Notes under the pieces: model-generated
Database searches by the model: none
Told to the model about the DNA's origin: nothing
What the model saw: the letters and a program-made list of their open reading frames with translations, nothing else
DNA from: Chitinophagales bacterium
GTDB lineage: Bacteria; Bacteroidota; Bacteroidia; Chitinophagales; UBA2359
Direction: 5' to 3'
Assembly: GCA_020631035.1 (NCBI GenBank)
Contig: JAHDIA010000003.1
Coordinates: 1 to 40,518, forward strand
DNA: 40,518 nucleotides
Translations under genes and position numbers: made by a program
Shown: piece by piece, positions 15,878 through 25,191 of the stretch
Layout of the letters: every line of letters begins with the position of its first letter
Numbering within the stretch: position 1 is the stretch's first letter

Positions 15878-17920
15878 ATGAGAATTATTATAACAGTTTT
15901 ATTATTATTCTCTATAACAGTCTGTTTGGCACAAAAAACTGCAGAACACAAAAGATTGATGAATATTGATGGTTGGGAAGAAACATATGAGAATGAATTT
16001 CAAAGTATGCCAGAAGATATTAGACAAATTGCTTATTCCCAAGAAGAAATAAGATTCATATTGTTTATTCACTATATGTATGATTTGGGGGCAAACAGAA
16101 CAAAAGCAAAAAACTATATACCTATTTTAGAATTTAAAGAAATTGAAAAATCACTTGATAAAAAGCCAGATTGTAGAAATCTGAAAAATATTATTTCTCA
16201 ACCTTACTCTTTTCATTTATTTCTTTACAGAGATTATTGTAATCAGGGTAATTGTGACAAAAAGTACAAAAAAAGAATTGACAAATATTTTGAATGTGCA
16301 GGTATCTTAGAAGATGGAACAAATACAAACGGTTTTTTGAATTCTGAATGGACTAACATATACGATTTATTTGTGAAATACAAAGAAGTACTTAATGGTG
16401 ATAGAGATCTCAAATATTTCTTAAACGATTATGACATAAGAGATATAGTCAAAAATAACACAGCACTTCCAAGTCCAAATACAACAACTTATTTTTCTAA
16501 TATATTTGATTATTATTCTCATAAAGAAGATTTGATTAAAGAAGATTTGATTAAACTAGATATGAGACAATCTCGGGAACAAAACAGCGAACTAAATAGT
16601 TTAGCCTCAAATTCTTATCATGCCTATCTTGATGAGAATGCAAAGTTTCTTAGAGAACAATATGACAGAGCTGTATTTATTGATTTACTAATTGATCTGG
16701 AGTTTAGATACCATTTTAAAAATGCCTTTAAAACAAATGCATATATGCCTTTCGAAATGTTGAAAAATACATTGAAACATAAACACTATCCATATATGAT
16801 TTATAATTTGCTTACAATAAGAGATTTTAATTTAAAACAAACTCCAGTAATGTTAGCAGTATACTACTACATAGCAACGAAAGAAGCAAATGACCCCAAT
16901 ACTCCCTACAGTTTAAAGGCACATCAAACTATTAGATTAATAGAAAAACTTATAGAAAATAAAGAAAAAGATGAAAAACAAAAATTTAACCATAAAATAG
17001 AAAAAGCTACTAAGAATAACACTTTTTTTACAATAGAAGACGTAATAACTAAACCTGAATTATTACTGCGAAATTTAAATAAATATAACCCCACATTCTT
17101 TAGTAAATTACTCACAAATCATTATGACTGTAAAAAAGTAGAAAGAGAAACATTGCGATGGTATCACACACAATTAGAAGTAGAACAAGAAAAGTTAGAC
17201 CAAAACAAACCAAAATATGAAGGAAATCCCTTTACAAATATTAAAGAGCCACAAAAAAAAGAAATAAGTAAGTCCGAAAAAGCATACAAAAGCCACCTAA
17301 ATCAAGTCAAAAAATGCAAGGAGGCTATTGATAAAGAAAGAGCAAATATTGACACTGTCTCATTAGTGAATTTAAAACTTAAGTATCCATTAGAGGTTTA
17401 TGCTTTTATAAAAAATGTAACAAAACAACGACAAATAATCTTAGATGTTTGGATTACTCCAGATAGAGAACAAGAATTGAGATTACCAAGTGATAATTAC
17501 TATAATAAACTAATAACTACGAACAGTATAGAAGATGATATAGTAAAAATATATCCCTATGATATAAAACATCATATCAGAGTAAAACTTTATCCTGATA
17601 TTAATTTGGGAGAACTGCTCTGTGAAAAAGCACGTTATGGATATGGACCTAAAACAGAAAAGATAGTCTTAAAGACTATTCCAAATTTTGAAATAACAAT
17701 ATTTAATATTAGTAATGGAGCTATTTATTACACGCATAACAAACCTGACTTTTTTAATATTGAAAATTTAGAAAAACTAATAAGAGAGTCCATTGAAGCA
17801 TATAATGTGGGAGAAATCATAAGTCTAAAAATTACTGATATTAAAACAATTAAACCACCCACTGTAAAAGGCAAGTATTATGAACCCAAATCACGAATTA
17901 ATCTTGGCAAGTTTAAATAA
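15878..17920 (+). CDS. Unknown exported 680-aa protein of the coupling-protein operon
   Basis: It starts with a signal peptide (MRIIITVLLLFSITVCLAQ). The mature protein is very rich in Lys, Asn, Glu and Tyr, with a predicted helical first half, a charged helical stretch around 425-490 (VEQEKLDQNKP, SKSEKAYKSHLNQVKK) and a more beta-rich end (QIILDVWITPDREQELRLP, NFEITIFNISNGAIYYTHN). A 15-bp tandem duplication near 16520-16560 gives EDLIKEDLIK. Gene spacing is six bases upstream and five downstream, so it is cotranscribed with both neighbours. No known family comes to mind; a periplasmic partner of the coupling protein's N-terminal module is my inference. Confidence 0.72.
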   Translation: MRIIITVLLLFSITVCLAQKTAEHKRLMNIDGWEETYENEFQSMPEDIRQIAYSQEEIRFILFIHYMYDLGANRTKAKNYIPILEFKEIEKSLDKKPDCRNLKNIISQPYSFHLFLYRDYCNQGNCDKKYKKRIDKYFECAGILEDGTNTNGFLNSEWTNIYDLFVKYKEVLNGDRDLKYFLNDYDIRDIVKNNTALPSPNTTTYFSNIFDYYSHKEDLIKEDLIKLDMRQSREQNSELNSLASNSYHAYLDENAKFLREQYDRAVFIDLLIDLEFRYHFKNAFKTNAYMPFEMLKNTLKHKHYPYMIYNLLTIRDFNLKQTPVMLAVYYYIATKEANDPNTPYSLKAHQTIRLIEKLIENKEKDEKQKFNHKIEKATKNNTFFTIEDVITKPELLLRNLNKYNPTFFSKLLTNHYDCKKVERETLRWYHTQLEVEQEKLDQNKPKYEGNPFTNIKEPQKKEISKSEKAYKSHLNQVKKCKEAIDKERANIDTVSLVNLKLKYPLEVYAFIKNVTKQRQIILDVWITPDREQELRLPSDNYYNKLITTNSIEDDIVKIYPYDIKHHIRVKLYPDINLGELLCEKARYGYGPKTEKIVLKTIPNFEITIFNISNGAIYYTHNKPDFFNIENLEKLIRESIEAYNVGEIISLKITDIKTIKPPTVKGKYYEPKSRINLGKFK

Positions 17921-17925
17921 TTCCA

Positions 17926-20900
17926 TTGAGAAAAGTTATATTAATAATATGGATTTTGGGAACAGTCTATTTACTATATAGCCTGTATATTAATAGGCAT
18001 CTCAGTGATATATATACTACTGACAACATCGAAGATACATTAAAAAAAGAAGGTTCTTTTGTTAAAAACATACCATTTGGTGAATCAATAATAAGTATAT
18101 ATCAATACAACGAAAAAGAAATTATATATGTACCTATCCAATCTGTAAGAAAACAAATCATCATAAGTAAGACAGAACAAGATAAATTAACCAATACTGT
18201 AGAACAATCACTTTCAAGTCAAAAAAAGCATATATCAGCACAAGAAAGACTTATAAAAATTAATACAGAAGAACTAATCTTACAAAAAGATAGACTCTCC
18301 GAATTAGTGAATATAAAAAATAGTTTTACATACAAAAGAGAGCTAATAAAAGCTCGAATAGAAAGTGAAGAAAAATCTGTCGAATTTAATAGAAAACACA
18401 TTAAAGAATATCCTTCAAAAATAAAAAAAATAAAAAAGGAAAGAGAAATCAGTATTGATAAAATAAATGAAGAACGGCTAAAAAACACTTGGGCTATGAA
18501 GCGTTATAGTCCACTGGAATGGCAATTTTTTTGGAAACAAGTTACCAAAAGCAAATACAAAGAAGCAGAAAAATTTCATCAAAATTGTCAAAAAGGGCTA
18601 TCAAAAAATTTAGAAAAAATAGAAAGCTACAAATCTGATTTAGAAACATTATACACAGACTCTCTTGGTATAGAAAAAAATATAACTGATTTTGAATCCA
18701 AAATCAAGATACTAAAACAACAAAATGAAAATATTTATGGTGATATAGAAAACACTAAAAACACCATTACTCGAAATAAAAAAGATTTTTTTAGTACTCA
18801 ATTACAATCAACAGCAGACAGTTTAGGTCAAGGATGGAAATGCGATTTATACGAATTTAAAAATGAATTTTGTTTAATGTCAAAAACAATTTATTGCATT
18901 GAGCAAAATCCATCTTTCACAGAAAAAAAAGCCCTCATAAGAGAAATTAAAAAGAGTGCTGATATTAGTCTTAGTGAAATAAGAGCTAAAAAGCGATGTG
19001 ATAAAAGTTTCACAACACAAGCTGAACAACAAGAGTTGATCTTAAAGCAGGTAAAAAAATCTGTAAGTGATAAAGCAAGAAATAACTTCATCTATCAGAA
19101 AGATGATTCAATTATCTTTGATATATCTTATAATCAAATACCTAGTGACACTACATATTTAAGCTCTATATACATAAGTAGTCTATGGGGATTTATAAGC
19201 TATGTAATACTATCATTTATTTGTTTTATTTATTCCCGCCTACTCTTAGCTATAGCTGACTGGAAAAAAAAAGGTAAAAAGGAAATGTTGCAAATAATTG
19301 GCACACATCGAAAAACCATGCGCCAAGGAGCTGCAATATTTATTATCACTATTAGTATATGTTGCATATTTCAAAGTGGGATTCTTCCTAGCTTATGGGA
19401 TAATGTAGTAGTTTTATTTGAAAATCACACAGACAGTACAAAAACTAAGGAAAATATATTTAGAATAATTGCTAATATATTATGGAAAATAATGATAGAA
19501 GTCGGCAATTTTTTAAAAGAACTAAATTCAGTTTTTTCTTCCTTAATTGCTGAGAGGTTCTACGAATTTAGTGAAGGTCAAACAGGAAATCGTTTACTTG
19601 TTTATGGAGATTATGATTTAACAAAAATATTTAACTCGCGCAGTCCAATACAAAATATTCTTTTTCCTGTATTCTATATAATAGCATTCTCTCTGATATA
19701 TTTCATAGGTAAACCCATTTTGAAAATAACCCTTACATTGACAAGACCAGTTGCTTTGGTTATTTATGAGTTACTTTTGGGTAACAATAAAATGACCTCA
19801 TCTCAAAACAAAAGCATTCAATATAGAGTTATTCGATTTATAGCTATAATGTTTGGATTAGTTAAAGAACCTGATACCAGTTATGGTTCAGCACGAATAG
19901 CTAAAAAATCAGAGATGCGAGAAGTCATCAATAAAAAGCACAAAGGACTGTTAATTGATGGGGAAAAAGGCAGACTGACAATAGACCAGTCAAATAGTCA
20001 TTTGATGGTTATTGCTCCTACAGGACAGGGCAAAACTACTCGATACATTCTTCCCAATTTGCTTTCAACAACTTCTGAAAGTGAGCAGTCATTTGTCGTG
20101 ACAGATGTAAAAGGTGAAATTTTTAAAATAGCCCATAAGCACCTACAAGAATGTGGTTATGAATGCAGAGTTATTCATTTTGGGGGCGACACATCCCACC
20201 ATTACAACCCACTCAAAAGAGCCAAAACCGATGAAGATATTGCAATGATTGGAGAAACCATTGTCAGTATTGGGGTGAAAGGATCAGCAGAAAATGCACA
20301 ATTTTGGAACAATAGCGCAAGTGGTTTAATCATTGGACTGATACAAGTTTTAAAAAACTATCTCCCCTTTGATCCAGACTCAGACGATGGTATTGTAACA
20401 GTTGCCTCTATTCAGAAAAGAACCGATTTAACAGAGGAACAGATACAAGAAAAAATAGCAGAAAATGAGCATTACTGTACGTTTGAAAATCTTTTAAAGC
20501 TATTAAAAAACCTGACACACAGAAAAGAGGAAGTCAAACAGTTTATAGAAGATTATGCCCCAAATGAAAAAGTAGAAGATAGTATTTTCTCCCTTATCTA
20601 TGCTCCTGATGAACAAGCAGGGGGCTTTATATCCACAGCCCTGGCATCATTAAAGGGTATCAATTATTCAAAAGCTGGAAAACTCACTGCAAAAGACACC
20701 ATCAACTTTGAGGATTTACGAAGTCTTGATAAAAAAGTGGCTCTGTTTGTACGCACAGATGCACTCAACCCTGAAAACTATAAGTTTATTCAAACGCTAC
20801 TCTACAAACAAATTTTTGATTATTGTAATACTACAGGAAATGAGGCACAAAATGAGAATCTAGAGCAGCGTTCAATTCAGTTTTTATTAGATGAGTTCGG

Positions 20901-21399
20901 TAATTTAGGAAGACTCCCCAACTTCCAAAACTTGACCTCTGTAATACGATCGGCTGGCTGCTCGCTCTCAGTTATTATTCAAGACTATAATCAGCTCCAA
21001 GAAACGTATGGCAAAGATGGATCAAATATCATCTTTACCAATTTGAATAATAAAATCCTGTTGGGAGGGGTATCAAATACTGAATTACTTAAAATATTTT
21101 CCACTCTATTAGGTAAGCAAACCATTTCAAAACCATCAAGAGATGGCGAAAAGACTGGTGAGAAAATGGCTCGTGATTTGCGAACACCTGATGAGTTGAG
21201 AACATTACCAGAAGGAAAAGGCATTATGATTTCGGGAAATGAGTTAGCAATGGAAATATATATGAGTGCTTACTACAAACACAAACAATACAATGCAAGA
21301 GCGAATGAAGAAGCACCAACATACAGTGAGCAGGTTATGGGCTATGATGTAAATGCGACTACTCCTTATGAGATTGTCATTCGGGAACTAGAAGAATAA
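17926..21399 (+). CDS. Type IV coupling protein (TraG/VirD4) with a very long N-terminal coiled-coil and membrane extension
   Basis: Residues about 640-1157 are a VirD4/TraG ATPase: GSARIAKKSEM, Walker A APTGQGKTT (697-705), VVTDVKGEIFK, AQFWNNSASGL, Walker B FLLDEFGNLGRLP (986-998) and a late SNTELLKIFSTLLG region. This protein brings relaxase-DNA to a type IV channel. The first 640 residues are unusual: a membrane helix (about 4-21), a long charged coiled-coil region (about 75-320), then three more hydrophobic segments near 420, 468 and 577. Usual VirD4 proteins are 500-700 residues. The 5' half is more AT-rich than the ATPase half, suggesting a fusion. The start is TTG, five bases after the previous stop; I see no upstream ATG. 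Confidence 0.88.
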   Translation: MRKVILIIWILGTVYLLYSLYINRHLSDIYTTDNIEDTLKKEGSFVKNIPFGESIISIYQYNEKEIIYVPIQSVRKQIIISKTEQDKLTNTVEQSLSSQKKHISAQERLIKINTEELILQKDRLSELVNIKNSFTYKRELIKARIESEEKSVEFNRKHIKEYPSKIKKIKKEREISIDKINEERLKNTWAMKRYSPLEWQFFWKQVTKSKYKEAEKFHQNCQKGLSKNLEKIESYKSDLETLYTDSLGIEKNITDFESKIKILKQQNENIYGDIENTKNTITRNKKDFFSTQLQSTADSLGQGWKCDLYEFKNEFCLMSKTIYCIEQNPSFTEKKALIREIKKSADISLSEIRAKKRCDKSFTTQAEQQELILKQVKKSVSDKARNNFIYQKDDSIIFDISYNQIPSDTTYLSSIYISSLWGFISYVILSFICFIYSRLLLAIADWKKKGKKEMLQIIGTHRKTMRQGAAIFIITISICCIFQSGILPSLWDNVVVLFENHTDSTKTKENIFRIIANILWKIMIEVGNFLKELNSVFSSLIAERFYEFSEGQTGNRLLVYGDYDLTKIFNSRSPIQNILFPVFYIIAFSLIYFIGKPILKITLTLTRPVALVIYELLLGNNKMTSSQNKSIQYRVIRFIAIMFGLVKEPDTSYGSARIAKKSEMREVINKKHKGLLIDGEKGRLTIDQSNSHLMVIAPTGQGKTTRYILPNLLSTTSESEQSFVVTDVKGEIFKIAHKHLQECGYECRVIHFGGDTSHHYNPLKRAKTDEDIAMIGETIVSIGVKGSAENAQFWNNSASGLIIGLIQVLKNYLPFDPDSDDGIVTVASIQKRTDLTEEQIQEKIAENEHYCTFENLLKLLKNLTHRKEEVKQFIEDYAPNEKVEDSIFSLIYAPDEQAGGFISTALASLKGINYSKAGKLTAKDTINFEDLRSLDKKVALFVRTDALNPENYKFIQTLLYKQIFDYCNTTGNEAQNENLEQRSIQFLLDEFGNLGRLPNFQNLTSVIRSAGCSLSVIIQDYNQLQETYGKDGSNIIFTNLNNKILLGGVSNTELLKIFSTLLGKQTISKPSRDGEKTGEKMARDLRTPDELRTLPEGKGIMISGNELAMEIYMSAYYKHKQYNARANEEAPTYSEQVMGYDVNATTPYEIVIRELEE

Positions 21400-21454
21400 T
21401 TGACATCTTTTTTGGAAAGGGTTATATTCAGTAAGTAAAAGTAATTATCAACCA

Positions 21455-21766
21455 ATGAAAAGAATACTCAATGAAATTCGTTATCTAGTAAACTACTATA
21501 TCCAAACACCCCTTCATTTACTTTATGAGAAAGATGATGAATTAAGAGAAATATCATTAGAAGCGAAAGCCAAAGGATACAAACAATTCAGAGCTGATGA
21601 AATCGAAGATGAACTCTGTGAAAAAAAGGCACAAAAAATGATACAGCTTGAAAAAGAAGTAGCACAACTAAGCCCATCAGAGAGAGCAGAAATAGACGCA
21701 TTTTTATCATTGAGTCTTGCTGAAAAAAGAGCGCATATTCAAAAACACACAAACATAATTCAATAG
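21455..21766 (+). CDS. Unknown 103-aa helical protein
   Basis: This small charged protein appears almost wholly helical, with EIEDELCEKKAQKMIQLEKEVAQLSPSERAEIDAFLSLSL in its second half (shown in two parts here: residues about 50-70 and 71-90). It has no signal peptide. It lies 55 bases after the coupling protein and 22 bases before the next basic protein, so it probably belongs to the transfer region. I do not recognise a family. Confidence 0.6.
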   Translation: MKRILNEIRYLVNYYIQTPLHLLYEKDDELREISLEAKAKGYKQFRADEIEDELCEKKAQKMIQLEKEVAQLSPSERAEIDAFLSLSLAEKRAHIQKHTNIIQ

Positions 21767-21788
21767 ATATAAACCAAAACCTTACAAG

Positions 21789-22403
21789 GTGGATAAAAAA
21801 AAGAGAAAGGAAATAGAAGCCTTTTTAAAGGTATATGCCAAACAACAAATGGCACAGCAAATTGAACGCAAGGGCAAAAATGCAACCATTGGTTATGTAC
21901 CAAAAAAAAACTTTGGGCTTGCCATCTTTGATTTGCTCACCAATGAAAGAGGAAGGGCAAAAAATCGCTACATAAAAAGACAAATAAAAAACATCAAAGA
22001 TGCCTGTAAACAAAATCCTACACGATGGCAAATGTGGGAGGAACGTATGTTGGATTACAAGGAAAATGAGCGAAAAAATCAGAAAAGACTAGAATACAAA
22101 CGACAAAAATACCAGCGAGAAAGTGGCGCATCACAAAACAACGAGCCAGAAAAACCAACACTTTTTCAGAAACTCAAACAATCCCCTCAGCGAATTTTAA
22201 ACTATTTCAGACCTAAAAAAGAAGTAAGCACTCCCCCACTCCAAGCTATACCAAACCAAAAAAAGAAAGCAGTACAGCCCAAAGCTGCCCCAAATCAACC
22301 TACACAAATGCAGATAAGCGAATGGAAAAAGACACGAAAAAATCCATTCCCAAGTCCTTTTGAGAGCCGAACACCTGATCGAAAAAAAGGACGAAAAAGA
22401 TAA
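21789..22403 (+). CDS. Unknown highly basic 204-aa protein of the transfer region
   Basis: A GTG start gives a protein with a strong excess of Lys and Arg. The first 110 residues are helical (KEIEAFLKVYAKQQMAQQIE, RYIKRQIKNIKDACKQNP), and the second half is a disordered tail of Pro, Gln and Lys ending in PDRKKGRKR. Such composition suits DNA or RNA binding. Its stop lies one base from the stop of the convergent relaxase gene. It may assist DNA processing in transfer, but I recognise no domain. Confidence 0.6.
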   Translation: MDKKKRKEIEAFLKVYAKQQMAQQIERKGKNATIGYVPKKNFGLAIFDLLTNERGRAKNRYIKRQIKNIKDACKQNPTRWQMWEERMLDYKENERKNQKRLEYKRQKYQRESGASQNNEPEKPTLFQKLKQSPQRILNYFRPKKEVSTPPLQAIPNQKKKAVQPKAAPNQPTQMQISEWKKTRKNPFPSPFESRTPDRKKGRKR

Positions 22404-22404
22404 A

Positions 22405-23277
22405 TTAGAACCTACGTTTTATCTGTTTTTTACGCTCATTGCCTCTTACTTTTTTCTGTCCTCTTTCTTTGGAAACAAGGCGTTTTATTTTCTGAAATAA
22501 GGTAGTTTCTTTTAAAAGGGTTTCATATCTGTACTTTCTTTTGCCAATCGTTACCCCTGTTGGTACTTCTCTTCTCTGGTAGGTTTGCACGCCATAACGA
22601 TTCAAAAATCGCTCAACCTGTTTCAAATTTGCCGATGATTCAACTGCTCGAATAAGGGTGTCTTGCACCATTTCTCTTTCAGACAATGGTTTATCAAGCT
22701 GCTTCATCTGAGCCTTCCTGTTTTCTCTCTGCCAATGATCCCGATACTGCCCTTGCTTTAATTTTAGTTCTTTTACAGGAGATATTTGAGGGTATCTTTC
22801 ACGCTGATATTGACGAGTAATTGTCTTGCATTCTTCAAACTCTTTGATGCTCATTCGCACCCTTTTGGCACTCCGTTGTTCATTGGGGCTTATCATCAAA
22901 TGAACGTGAACGGCATCGGTATCAAAATGAGGACGAGCTAAAACGATGGCATTTTCAGCACGAGTATCAATGTATTTTTGAGTGATTTCTTCAAGCATAT
23001 CACGAGTGACATTCTTTGCCACTTGTGGATCAAAGCTCAGCACTTCGTGATACATTGTAACCCCATTTTTACGCTGCTTGGTAAAGCGCATATTCTGGAC
23101 AAATTCATCTGCAATATCAAGCAAAGATTTATCAAGATTCTCCTTATCCAAATCAGTTTCTATGCCGTGAAGAATTGAAAATTGTCGCTCATCTTCTCTG
23201 CCGTCTTTATCAGTAAAAATGTATCGAACAAGCTGATGATGACTCGCTGTTTTTCGGCTGAGGCTTTTAATGATCAT
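22405..23277 (-). CDS. Relaxase / mobilization nuclease
   Basis: The 290-residue protein has the relaxase pattern of Bacteroidota mobilizable elements: an MYHEVLSFDP segment (Tyr76-His77) and a metal-binding histidine cluster in RPHFDTDAVHVHLMIS (His117, His124, His126). The C-terminus is basic (GQKKVRGNERKKQIKRRF). It would nick one strand at oriT and lead it to the recipient. It is short for a MOBP relaxase but has no second domain to lose. Its ATG overlaps the end of mobC by 11 bases, so the two are translated together. Confidence 0.85.
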   Translation of the reverse strand: MIIKSLSRKTASHHQLVRYIFTDKDGREDERQFSILHGIETDLDKENLDKSLLDIADEFVQNMRFTKQRKNGVTMYHEVLSFDPQVAKNVTRDMLEEITQKYIDTRAENAIVLARPHFDTDAVHVHLMISPNEQRSAKRVRMSIKEFEECKTITRQYQRERYPQISPVKELKLKQGQYRDHWQRENRKAQMKQLDKPLSEREMVQDTLIRAVESSANLKQVERFLNRYGVQTYQRREVPTGVTIGKRKYRYETLLKETTLFQKIKRLVSKERGQKKVRGNERKKQIKRRF

Positions 23278-23740
23278 CTTCTTTTTTTTCGGCTGTGGTC
23301 AAATAACTGAGAATGAGTTTGTCCACCTTTCGGAACTCGGAACGCAAATTTTCATACGGCACAACATCGCCATAGGAACGATTGGAGTGCATATTTTTGA
23401 CTACTGAATTGATGTTGCGCCCGATGGCATTTAGCTCAAAAATGAGCTTGTCCAGTCCTTCATAACTTGGCATTATATAGCCACCACTTCCATAGGCTAA
23501 AGCAGCATCTAAGACATATCGAGACAGCTTCATATCTTTTTCGGCTGCTTGTTTTTCCAGCTCTTCAAAGTCTTTTTGGGAGGGATTTATGGTGATGCGC
23601 TTGCCTCTTTTTTCCTTGCTAAAGTGAGCAAGATACAGCTTCCTGTACTCTCCTTTTAGGCGTTCGATTTCTTCTGAAGGTGTTGAAGCATCAACCCCTT
23701 TTGACTTTAAAAACTCTTTCAGATTCTTGTATTTTTTCAT
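23267..23740 (-). CDS. mobC: MobC-type relaxosome accessory protein
   Basis: The 157-residue protein has a ribbon-helix-helix-like middle (KRITINPSQKDFEELEKQAA, then MKLSRYVLDAAL) followed by FELNAIGRNINSVVKNMH, the MobC signature. MobC proteins bind oriT and help open the DNA for the relaxase. It overlaps the relaxase gene by 11 bases. The likely oriT lies just upstream, between this gene and mazF, which is the usual arrangement. Confidence 0.85.
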   Translation of the reverse strand: MKKYKNLKEFLKSKGVDASTPSEEIERLKGEYRKLYLAHFSKEKRGKRITINPSQKDFEELEKQAAEKDMKLSRYVLDAALAYGSGGYIMPSYEGLDKLIFELNAIGRNINSVVKNMHSNRSYGDVVPYENLRSEFRKVDKLILSYLTTAEKKEDDH

Positions 23741-23802
23741 CGCAAATTCTTTGCAAAGCAGGCAATTTTAGCTGGGAGTCAAGAGGGTGCTAAACCCCTT
23801 TT

Positions 23803-23868
23803 GCAAGATGCAATTTGGTGGCAAACACAATACGGTAGTATTTGTTGGCTGCCAATTTGCAATCTTGC
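23803..23868. other. Probable oriT hairpin
   Basis: A 66-base imperfect inverted repeat starts with GCAAGAT (23803) and ends with ATCTTGC (23868). Inner matches are GCAATTTGG / CCAATTTGC and AATAC / GTATT around a GGT centre. It lies 62 bases upstream of mobC, where oriT is expected. The rest of 23741-24125 has no supportable gene. The nick site cannot be fixed from sequence alone. Confidence 0.6.
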
Positions 23869-24125
23869 TATTTCTAACACTCTCATATTTTCCCCGATTT
23901 CATTCATATTCAAACATTGCCAAAGTGTCAATACCCATTCCTACCCATACACCCCATTGTACCACAATTCAAACGCCCAATCATAGGACTAAAGCAGACA
24001 ACAAAAAAGGTTTTCTCAGGCATACCACAAGAAAGATGGTCTCCCTCTTTTCCTTTCTTCACTAAAACCAGTTTACCATCAAATCACAGCATTTGAAAAT
24101 TTGGTATTTGACCACGCACTTTTAC

Positions 24126-24470
24126 CTATCCTTCTGAACAGATCAAAGTTAAACGTTCCAGCACCTTGTCCACAAAATCAGCCTCTACCCTATCGCCACT
24201 AAAACGAGCTTCACGCTCCACCCAATCTAAATTGCGAATGTGATCACTCAGAACAACTCCAAAAGTTTCGATTGAGTCAGGCAATGGAATTTCTCCTGCA
24301 TACTGTTTGGCATTTTTAGTAATAGGGGCATTGACCATCATACCAGTTTTATCATTGTATTTGGTATTGGATAAAACCAGTACAGGACGCTCCCCTGCTT
24401 GTTCGTGTCCTTTGGTCGGATCAAGATTGATCCAAACAATATCTCCACGCTTGGGTACATACTCACTCAT
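24126..24470 (-). CDS. mazF: MazF/PemK-type endoribonuclease toxin
   Basis: The 114-residue protein starts YVPKRGDIVWINLDPTKGHE and goes on with QAGERPVLVLS, the conserved MazF opening, followed by NAPITKNAK and VLSDHIRNLDW. MazF toxins cut RNA at short motifs. It is preceded at nine bases by the antitoxin gene in the usual order (antitoxin first on the minus strand). The pair should stabilise the plasmid by post-segregational killing. Confidence 0.9.
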   Translation of the reverse strand: MSEYVPKRGDIVWINLDPTKGHEQAGERPVLVLSNTKYNDKTGMMVNAPITKNAKQYAGEIPLPDSIETFGVVLSDHIRNLDWVEREARFSGDRVEADFVDKVLERLTLICSEG

Positions 24471-24479
24471 TGGCTTGTT

Positions 24480-24731
24480 TTATTTTTCTTCTTCCCAAAA
24501 ACGCTCTTTGCCAACATAATTATCAATCTGTTCTCTGTGCCGATTGGTACGGCTCATTCCTTCAAGCAATTCATCAAGTGTTGGAGACTTGGGTTTTTCC
24601 TTGATAACAAAACCGCCCGATTCTTCTATCAACTGATATTCTTTATCAATATCAATATCATATTTTGTAACAATCAGCTTGGGTACAATCATACCAACAC
24701 TGTTTCCCCATTTCTTAAATTTAACAGTCAT
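24480..24731 (-). CDS. mazE: MazE-type antitoxin
   Basis: The 83-residue protein has an AbrB/SpoVT-type DNA-binding start (VKFKKWGNSVGMIVPKLIV). Its acidic C-terminal tail (LDELLEGMSRTNRHREQI) would wrap around the toxin. MazE represses its own promoter, probably in the AT-rich stretch just upstream (24732-24800). Confidence 0.9.
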   Translation of the reverse strand: MTVKFKKWGNSVGMIVPKLIVTKYDIDIDKEYQLIEESGGFVIKEKPKSPTLDELLEGMSRTNRHREQIDNYVGKERFWEEEK

Positions 24732-24832
24732 ATTTCAGCTATTGATTTATCATAATTATACTTTGTATAACTCACTTTTGCAAATTATATTTTCTCTTTC
24801 TTCACAAAGCAGTAGATAATGAGCAAGAGAAA

Positions 24833-24851
24833 AACGGCACTAAGTGCCGTT
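24833..24851 (-). terminator. Terminator of the DUF2958 gene
   Basis: AACGGCAC and GTGCCGTT form a perfect 8-bp stem around TAA. On the minus strand it is followed by a T-run. It ends 8 bases from the stop codon at 24859. Confidence 0.8.
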
Positions 24852-24858
24852 CCCTGCT

Positions 24859-25161
24859 TTATGTTGGTAATTTGAGTTTTGAAAAAGATGTAGGCTCAAA
24901 ATGCAAGTCTCGTTCGATTCCAAGATTCAAGCTCTTGGTTCGTAAACTTTTGAGGTCTGCTAATGAGAAGCTCCCCCACTCTGAAAAATACCCAACAACA
25001 TAGCCAAAGAATATTCCAGTTTCAGGATCATACTCAGTGGCATACCAAGTCCAGTAGCCTTCTGGTAAAAAGTATTTGGCAATTACCAATGGATCGTCTT
25101 TGTCACATTGACAGCCAACATCAGCAAATTGTTTGAGAAGCGATGATGTAAGTAGTTTCAT
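24859..25161 (-). CDS. DUF2958 family protein
   Basis: The 100-residue protein carries the family core: WTWYATEYDPETGIFFGYV, EWGSFSLADLKSL and IERDLHFEP. DUF2958 proteins are common on plasmids and conjugative elements, and their function is unknown. The start ATG lies nine bases after a 21-bp leader shared with the DUF7222-like gene, suggesting common control. It has its own terminator. Confidence 0.82.
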   Translation of the reverse strand: MKLLTSSLLKQFADVGCQCDKDDPLVIAKYFLPEGYWTWYATEYDPETGIFFGYVVGYFSEWGSFSLADLKSLRTKSLNLGIERDLHFEPTSFSKLKLPT

Positions 25162-25170
25162 TTGAAAATG

Positions 25171-25191
25171 GGTTAAGAAATAAAACCAATT
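25171..25191 (-). promoter_or_regulatory. Shared upstream leader element, copy 2
   Basis: This is identical over 21 bases to 1882-1902 and lies nine bases before the DUF2958 start. It reads GGTTTTATTTCTTAACC in its core on the minus strand. Confidence 0.55.

Noticed and set aside
23787..24065. Plus-strand open frames across the oriT region
   Set aside because: They cover the inverted repeat and have no protein-like pattern; position upstream of mobC explains the sequence better.
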